From positions 1 to 8,867 of the forward strand of contig JBEDKD010000120.1 of the NCBI GenBank assembly GCA_041172365.1: a stretch of 8,867 nucleotides of DNA, read 5' to 3'. Below are positions 5,820 through 8,867 of this stretch, piece after piece. Origin of the DNA: JBEDKD01 sp041172365 (GTDB lineage: Bacteria; Cyanobacteriota; Cyanobacteriia; Cyanobacteriales; Microcoleaceae). Made by a program: the position numbers and the translations under genes. The notes beneath the pieces were generated by a model that saw only the letters and a program-made list of their open reading frames with translations, ran no database searches and was not told the DNA's origin. Positions within the stretch are counted from its first letter, which is position 1; each line of letters starts with the position of its first letter.

Positions 5820-6470
5820 TTATTCGCGTCCTAAGTCGTGCATTCGATTAATAATTTCAGCACATTTTTGAGTCAAGGCTTCTAATTCTTCGCGATTGCT
5901 TGTTTGAGGGGGAGGAATAACTTCACCAATTCGCACCGTTAGAGGCACAGAATTAGGAATCAGAGAACCTTTTTTGACAATACGCTCTGTACCCCATAAA
6001 CTCACAGGAATTAAAGGTGCTCTGGCTTTGGCTGCAATTAACGCGGCTCCTAATTTGGGTTCTGTAATTTTACCATCGGGTGTGCGAGTTCCGTCTAAAA
6101 AAATACCCGCGGCCCAGCCGTTTTCCAGTGAAGAAAGGGCGGAACGAATCGCGGCGCGATCGCTTGATCCTCGTTTCACTGGATAGGCTCCGTAAAGTGA
6201 AATAGCCTGCTTTAATACTGGAACCTGAAATAATTCTTCCTTGGCCATATAAGCTACAGGTCGTCTCACACACACTGATAAAATAGGAGGATCATAGTCA
6301 CTCGCGTGGTTACTGACAACGATCAGAGGCCCCTGTTGGGGTACATTCTCCGCTCCATAGATACGAACTCGAAAGTAGGTATGTAACATGGGAGCTATCA
6401 CTGACCATTTTAATAAGTGGTATAGTATCCAACTTTCTAGGGGTTCGCGTGTTTTTGTGTAAGCAGACAA
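5820..6470 (-). CDS. plsC: 1-acyl-sn-glycerol-3-phosphate acyltransferase (PlsC family)
   Basis: 216 aa. It transfers an acyl chain to the sn-2 position of lysophosphatidate to give phosphatidate, at the inner face of the membrane. Motif I is NHASDYD with the catalytic pair H55 and D60. Motif II is GAYPVKRG (94-101). Motif III is FLDGTR (124-129), with Asp126 where many PlsC proteins have Glu. Motif IV is APLIPVSLWG (151-160). The N-terminal stretch LESWILYHLLKWSVIAPML (11-29) is hydrophobic and could anchor the protein. The length is usual for the short bacterial PlsC forms. The start is TTG, placed by AGGAGGG 8 nt upstream. Cyanobacteria often carry several PlsC paralogues, so its exact acyl preference cannot be read here. 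It lies 85 nt after the reductase gene on the same strand. Confidence 0.93.
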   Translation of the reverse strand: MSAYTKTREPLESWILYHLLKWSVIAPMLHTYFRVRIYGAENVPQQGPLIVVSNHASDYDPPILSVCVRRPVAYMAKEELFQVPVLKQAISLYGAYPVKRGSSDRAAIRSALSSLENGWAAGIFLDGTRTPDGKITEPKLGAALIAAKARAPLIPVSLWGTERIVKKGSLIPNSVPLTVRIGEVIPPPQTSNREELEALTQKCAEIINRMHDLGRE

Positions 6471-6478
6471 GGTTTTTT

Positions 6479-6485
6479 CCCTCCT
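6479..6485 (-). promoter_or_regulatory. Shine-Dalgarno fixing the TTG start of plsC
   Basis: AGGAGGG on the minus strand, 8 nt before TTG at 6470-6468. There is no in-frame ATG upstream with such a site, and the next Met (residue 28) would cut off part of the N-terminal hydrophobic region. Confidence 0.8.
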
Positions 6486-6500
6486 ACAACTTTCTGGTTT

Positions 6501-6506
6501 ATCATA
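6501..6506 (-). promoter_or_regulatory. Possible -10 element for plsC
   Basis: TATGAT on the minus strand, about 30 nt before the TTG start. A loose -35 (TTGTGA) lies 19 nt farther upstream. A HIP1-like CGATCGCG lies between them. It would give a short leader of roughly 25 nt. The call is weak because -10-like hexamers are common in AT-rich DNA. Confidence 0.3.
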
Positions 6507-6555
6507 CCTTCGATCGCGCTCCTTCTCACAATGTCATCACGATTGGGGATAGGGT

Positions 6556-8220
6556 TTATTCGATTGTTAGGGTTTGATAAGTTTTAAAACCCCCTGTAAT
6601 ATTTTTGGCATTAAAGCCATTTAAACGTAAAATTCTTGTCGCGTAATAGGCCCGTTGCCCCACTTGACAATAAACCCAAATTTCTCGATCTTTGGGTAAT
6701 TCATCCACGCGATCGCGTAATTTTGGCAAAGGAATATTAACCGCGCCTACCACATGACCCCCCTCAAATTCACTCACTTCACGCACATCTAAAATAACCG
6801 CGTCTTCCGTCGGTAAATAATCCCATTGTGTTAAAGGTGCATCCCCTCTCAGCGCGTTTCCCGCGATCATACCCGCAAAATTAACGGGATCTTTTGCTGC
6901 ACCAAATTGAGGAGAGTAACATAATTCTGCCTGTTCTAAATCAAAAATTGTAGCACGAGTTTGAATCGCCATTGCTATGACATCAATACGTTTTTCCACC
7001 CCCGCTTCTCCGATAGCTTGAGCCCCTAGAATTTTACCATCTTTAGGGGAAAATAATAATTTTAAATCAATGGGTTTTGCCCCCGGATAATAACCCACAT
7101 GGTGCGCGGGATGTAAATAAACTTTTTCATAGTCTATGCCTAAACGTTTCAGGGTTTTCTCACTCGCACCCGTTGACGCGATAATTAAATCAAAAATACC
7201 ACAAACAGAGGTTCCTTGAGTACCTCTAAATTGGGAAGTTCTGCCAAAAATAGCATCCGCGGCAATTCTCCCTTGACGATTAGCCGGCCCGGCCAAGGGA
7301 ATTAAAGTCCATTCTTTTGTGACAAAATCTTGCACTTCTACCGCGTCACCCACCGCCCATATTTTCTTATCATTGGTACGCATTTTTTTATTAACACGAA
7401 TCCCCCCTCTTTCTCCAATTTCTAAGTCTGCATTTTTGGCTAATTGAATATCAGGACGGACTCCCAGGGCAAGAATTACTAAATCGGTTGTATGTTTTTT
7501 TCCTGATTGGGTTGAGACAATTAACCCACTATTATTAGCTTCATTATTAGTTTCAAAACCCGTAACTCCATCTCCTAAAAATAATTCCACCCCTTTTTCG
7601 CGTAAATATTCATGGACAGGTTCCACCATTTCTATATCGAAGGGGGGCATGACTTGAGGTAACATTTCTAAAAGAGTGACTTTAATGCCTCGATGCACTA
7701 AATTTTCGGTCATTTCTAAGCCAATAAAACCGCCACCAACAACGACGGCATTTTTCACATTTTGTGTAACAATCCATTCACGAATACGGCGACTATCGGG
7801 AATTGTTCTGAGGGAGAAAATACCGGGGAGATCGATACCGGGTAAAGGGGGACGGATGGGAGATGCTCCGGGTGATAATACTAAAGCATCATAATGTTCA
7901 CGATAAATCTGATTAGTTTTGAGATTTTTTACGACGATTTCTGATTTTTTGCGGTCAATTTCTAAGACTTCATTTTCTAAACGCACTTCGATATTAAAGC
8001 GATTTTTAAAGAGTTCTACATTCGCGACGAGTAATTTTTTTTCATCAGTGATTACATCACCGATATAATAGGGTAAACCACAATTGGCGAAAGAGACAAA
8101 ACCACCGCGATCGAACATAATAATTTCTGCGGTTTCGGACAGACGACGAGCCCTCGCAGCGCAAGACGCACCACCAGCAACACCACCAATAATTAAAATC
8201 CGTTTCTTTTTCTTAGTCAT
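6556..8220 (-). CDS. CoA-disulfide/persulfide reductase with C-terminal rhodanese domain
   Basis: 554 aa flavoprotein of the pyridine nucleotide-disulfide oxidoreductase family. The FAD-binding Rossmann motif is ILIIGGVAGGASCAARAR (8-25). SFANCGLPYYIG (43-54) carries the single redox cysteine C47 typical of CoA-disulfide reductases, NADH oxidases and persulfide reductases rather than the CxxxxC of glutathione reductase. The NAD(P)H-binding motif is VVVGGGFIGLEMTENL (159-174), and IWAVGDAVEV (287-296) is the second FAD site. Residues about 465-554 are a rhodanese domain with catalytic C518 in CQVGQR. Fusions of this kind (CoADR-RHD) reduce CoA disulfide, CoA persulfide or polysulfide with NAD(P)H; the substrate here is inferred, not shown. 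It is cytosolic. The ribosome site before the ATG is poor, but the FAD motif at residue 8 requires a start close to this one. No terminator is seen before plsC. Confidence 0.9.
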   Translation of the reverse strand: MTKKKKRILIIGGVAGGASCAARARRLSETAEIIMFDRGGFVSFANCGLPYYIGDVITDEKKLLVANVELFKNRFNIEVRLENEVLEIDRKKSEIVVKNLKTNQIYREHYDALVLSPGASPIRPPLPGIDLPGIFSLRTIPDSRRIREWIVTQNVKNAVVVGGGFIGLEMTENLVHRGIKVTLLEMLPQVMPPFDIEMVEPVHEYLREKGVELFLGDGVTGFETNNEANNSGLIVSTQSGKKHTTDLVILALGVRPDIQLAKNADLEIGERGGIRVNKKMRTNDKKIWAVGDAVEVQDFVTKEWTLIPLAGPANRQGRIAADAIFGRTSQFRGTQGTSVCGIFDLIIASTGASEKTLKRLGIDYEKVYLHPAHHVGYYPGAKPIDLKLLFSPKDGKILGAQAIGEAGVEKRIDVIAMAIQTRATIFDLEQAELCYSPQFGAAKDPVNFAGMIAGNALRGDAPLTQWDYLPTEDAVILDVREVSEFEGGHVVGAVNIPLPKLRDRVDELPKDREIWVYCQVGQRAYYATRILRLNGFNAKNITGGFKTYQTLTIE

Positions 8221-8340
8221 AAGACGATACTATTAGGTTGAAATTGGCAAGGATTACGGGTTAATTTATGATAATCTCGATTTCTTCGTGTTTTCACTAG
8301 AAACGACGAGAAAATTTATCCCGTTTATCCCTTAAAGATG

Positions 8341-8346
8341 ATTATA
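8341..8346 (-). promoter_or_regulatory. Perfect -10 hexamer upstream of the reductase
   Basis: TATAAT on the minus strand, about 120 nt before the reductase ATG. No good -35 is present at 16-19 nt, so it would be a -10-driven promoter if real. An alternative closer to the gene was not found. Confidence 0.28.
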
Positions 8347-8378
8347 AGTGATCGACGCATTTAAAGCATATAAAGTAG

Positions 8379-8397
8379 GATAAGCCTCCGGCTTGTC
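8379..8397. repeat. Short hairpin GATAAGCC-TCC-GGCTTGTC
   Basis: An 8-bp stem with one T-G pair and a 3-nt loop. It has no T-run on either side, so it is probably not a terminator. It may be a dispersed intergenic hairpin or a leader structure. Confidence 0.4.
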
Positions 8398-8402
8398 ACC
8401 CT

Positions 8403-8478
8403 TAACCAGAGAAAGTCAATAGGAAATCAGACAAAGCGCGATCGGTTGGTAGGGGATCATCTACCTGTATTCTGGTTA
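8403..8478. repeat. Nested inverted repeat
   Basis: TAACCAGA (8403-8410) and TCTGGTTA (8471-8478) are perfect 8-bp inverted arms. Inside them GGTAG (8448-8452) and CTACC (8461-8465) form a second stem with an 8-nt loop. The 60-nt interior also contains GCGCGATCGG. It could be a structured RNA, a MITE-like remnant or chance. Confidence 0.35.
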
Positions 8479-8525
8479 TATATGCCCGAACCCTTCTTCC
8501 CTAATTTTTTTGTCAAAATGGTATA

Positions 8526-8556
8526 ACCACAAAGACACAAAGACACAAAGACACAA
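8526..8556. repeat. AAAGACAC tandem (inverse of the right-end repeat)
   Basis: ACCAC followed by three AAAGACAC octamers, then AA. It is the reverse complement of the GTGTCTTTGTGGT core found in the 83-bp array, so the two sets face each other across about 120 bp. Confidence 0.65.
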
Positions 8557-8677
8557 CAGCACTCAAAAGCACTCAAAAAGAGTCGGGGATCTTTTAACCC
8601 CTATTTAGATTATGTTTTCCCGAACCCCATAAAGGGGGCATTACCATTAACGACACAAAATTATCACAAATTACTCA

Positions 8678-8867
8678 AGGACTTCTTTGTGTCTTTGTGG
8701 TTCATTTAATTTCACCTTATGAAACCCCGACAATTTCACTCCGACAAAAAAAAGGACTTCTTTGTGCCTTTGTGTCTTTGTGGTTCACTTAATTTCACCT
8801 TATGAAACCCCGACAATTTCACTCCGACAAAAAAAAGGAATTCTTTGTGCCTTTGTGTCTTTGTGGT
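8678..8867. repeat. 83-bp tandem repeat array, cut by the window edge
   Basis: Three copies are visible. GGACTTCTTTGTG starts copies at 8679 and 8754, and GGAATTCTTTGTG at 8837. Anchors such as TTCA (8701, 8784) and TGGT (8698, 8781, 8864) repeat at 83 bp. The first copy lacks the 8-bp CCTTTGTG present in the later ones. Each unit ends in AATTTCACCTTATGAAACCC and a TCCGACAAAAAAAA run. TTTCA-CCTTA-TGAAA inside it is a small hairpin. No open frame spans it, and there are no spacers, so it is not a CRISPR array. Confidence 0.88.

Larger units (their letters stand above)
8221..8867. other. Gene-free right end: reductase upstream region and repeats
   Basis: No gene is visible on either strand for at least 647 nt. 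From left to right it holds: a bulged hairpin (8281-8313, TTTCTTCGT with ACGA-CG-AGAAA); a consensus -10 (8341-8346); a short hairpin (8379-8397); a nested inverted repeat (8403-8478); a plus-strand AAAGACAC tandem (8526-8556); two copies of AGCACTCAAA (8559-8578); small CCCC/GGGG hairpins near 8584-8638; and an 83-bp tandem array that runs off the edge. Confidence 0.6.

Noticed and set aside
8678..8867. CRISPR array at the right end
   Set aside because: The 83-bp units are contiguous and nearly identical, with no unique spacers and no cas gene nearby.
1..8867. tRNA or rRNA genes
   Set aside because: No cloverleaf with a GGTTCRANNC arm and no rRNA-like sequence was seen by eye in the gaps; a tRNAscan-SE run would settle it.

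Overview
The window looks like cyanobacterial chromosome. It holds four complete HIP1 octamers (GCGATCGC at 921, 5571, 6156 and 6709) and many GCGATCG near-matches. Its DNA topoisomerase I has the form seen in cyanobacteria, with GRFGPY repeats and a Lys/Thr-rich tail in place of Cys4 zinc ribbons. It also carries a DUF2288 gene and intergenic tandem repeats, including heptamers, of kinds common in filamentous and colonial cyanobacteria. I cannot name the genus from this sequence.

All five supportable genes lie on the minus strand, so transcription runs right to left. In that order they are: a flavin-dependent CoA-disulfide/persulfide reductase fused to a rhodanese domain (8220-6556); a PlsC-type lysophosphatidate acyltransferase with a TTG start (6470-5820); a small DUF2288 protein (5707-5417); topA (4891-2141), closed by a clear intrinsic terminator at 2104-2133; and an AlbA_2/Schlafen-type putative regulator with an ATPase-like segment (1868-450). 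The first three genes are 85 and 112 nt apart and could be partly co-transcribed. topA sits behind a 525-nt gap with its own plausible promoter. The genes do not form an evident pathway. They read as housekeeping functions (thiol redox, phospholipid synthesis, DNA supercoiling) plus one accessory regulator-like gene.

Most of the unusual content is intergenic. A 28-bp perfect palindrome followed by a T-run on the minus strand lies at 20-52. An array of 66-bp repeats (223-449) begins 1-3 bp beyond the stop codon of the AlbA_2 gene; because 66 is a multiple of 3, several frames stay open through it. Sequences of a CACAGAT / CTTTGTGTC / TTTGTGGTTCATT family recur in three of the larger gaps (2071-2089, 5111-5280, 8526-8556, 8678-8867), and the last of these is an 83-bp tandem array that runs off the right edge. 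A heptamer array lies at 5283-5324.

I found no tRNA, rRNA, CRISPR array, transposase, phage gene or recognisable defence operon. I do not see convincing evidence for a new biological system. The best leads are the repeat arrays and the upstream control region of topA.
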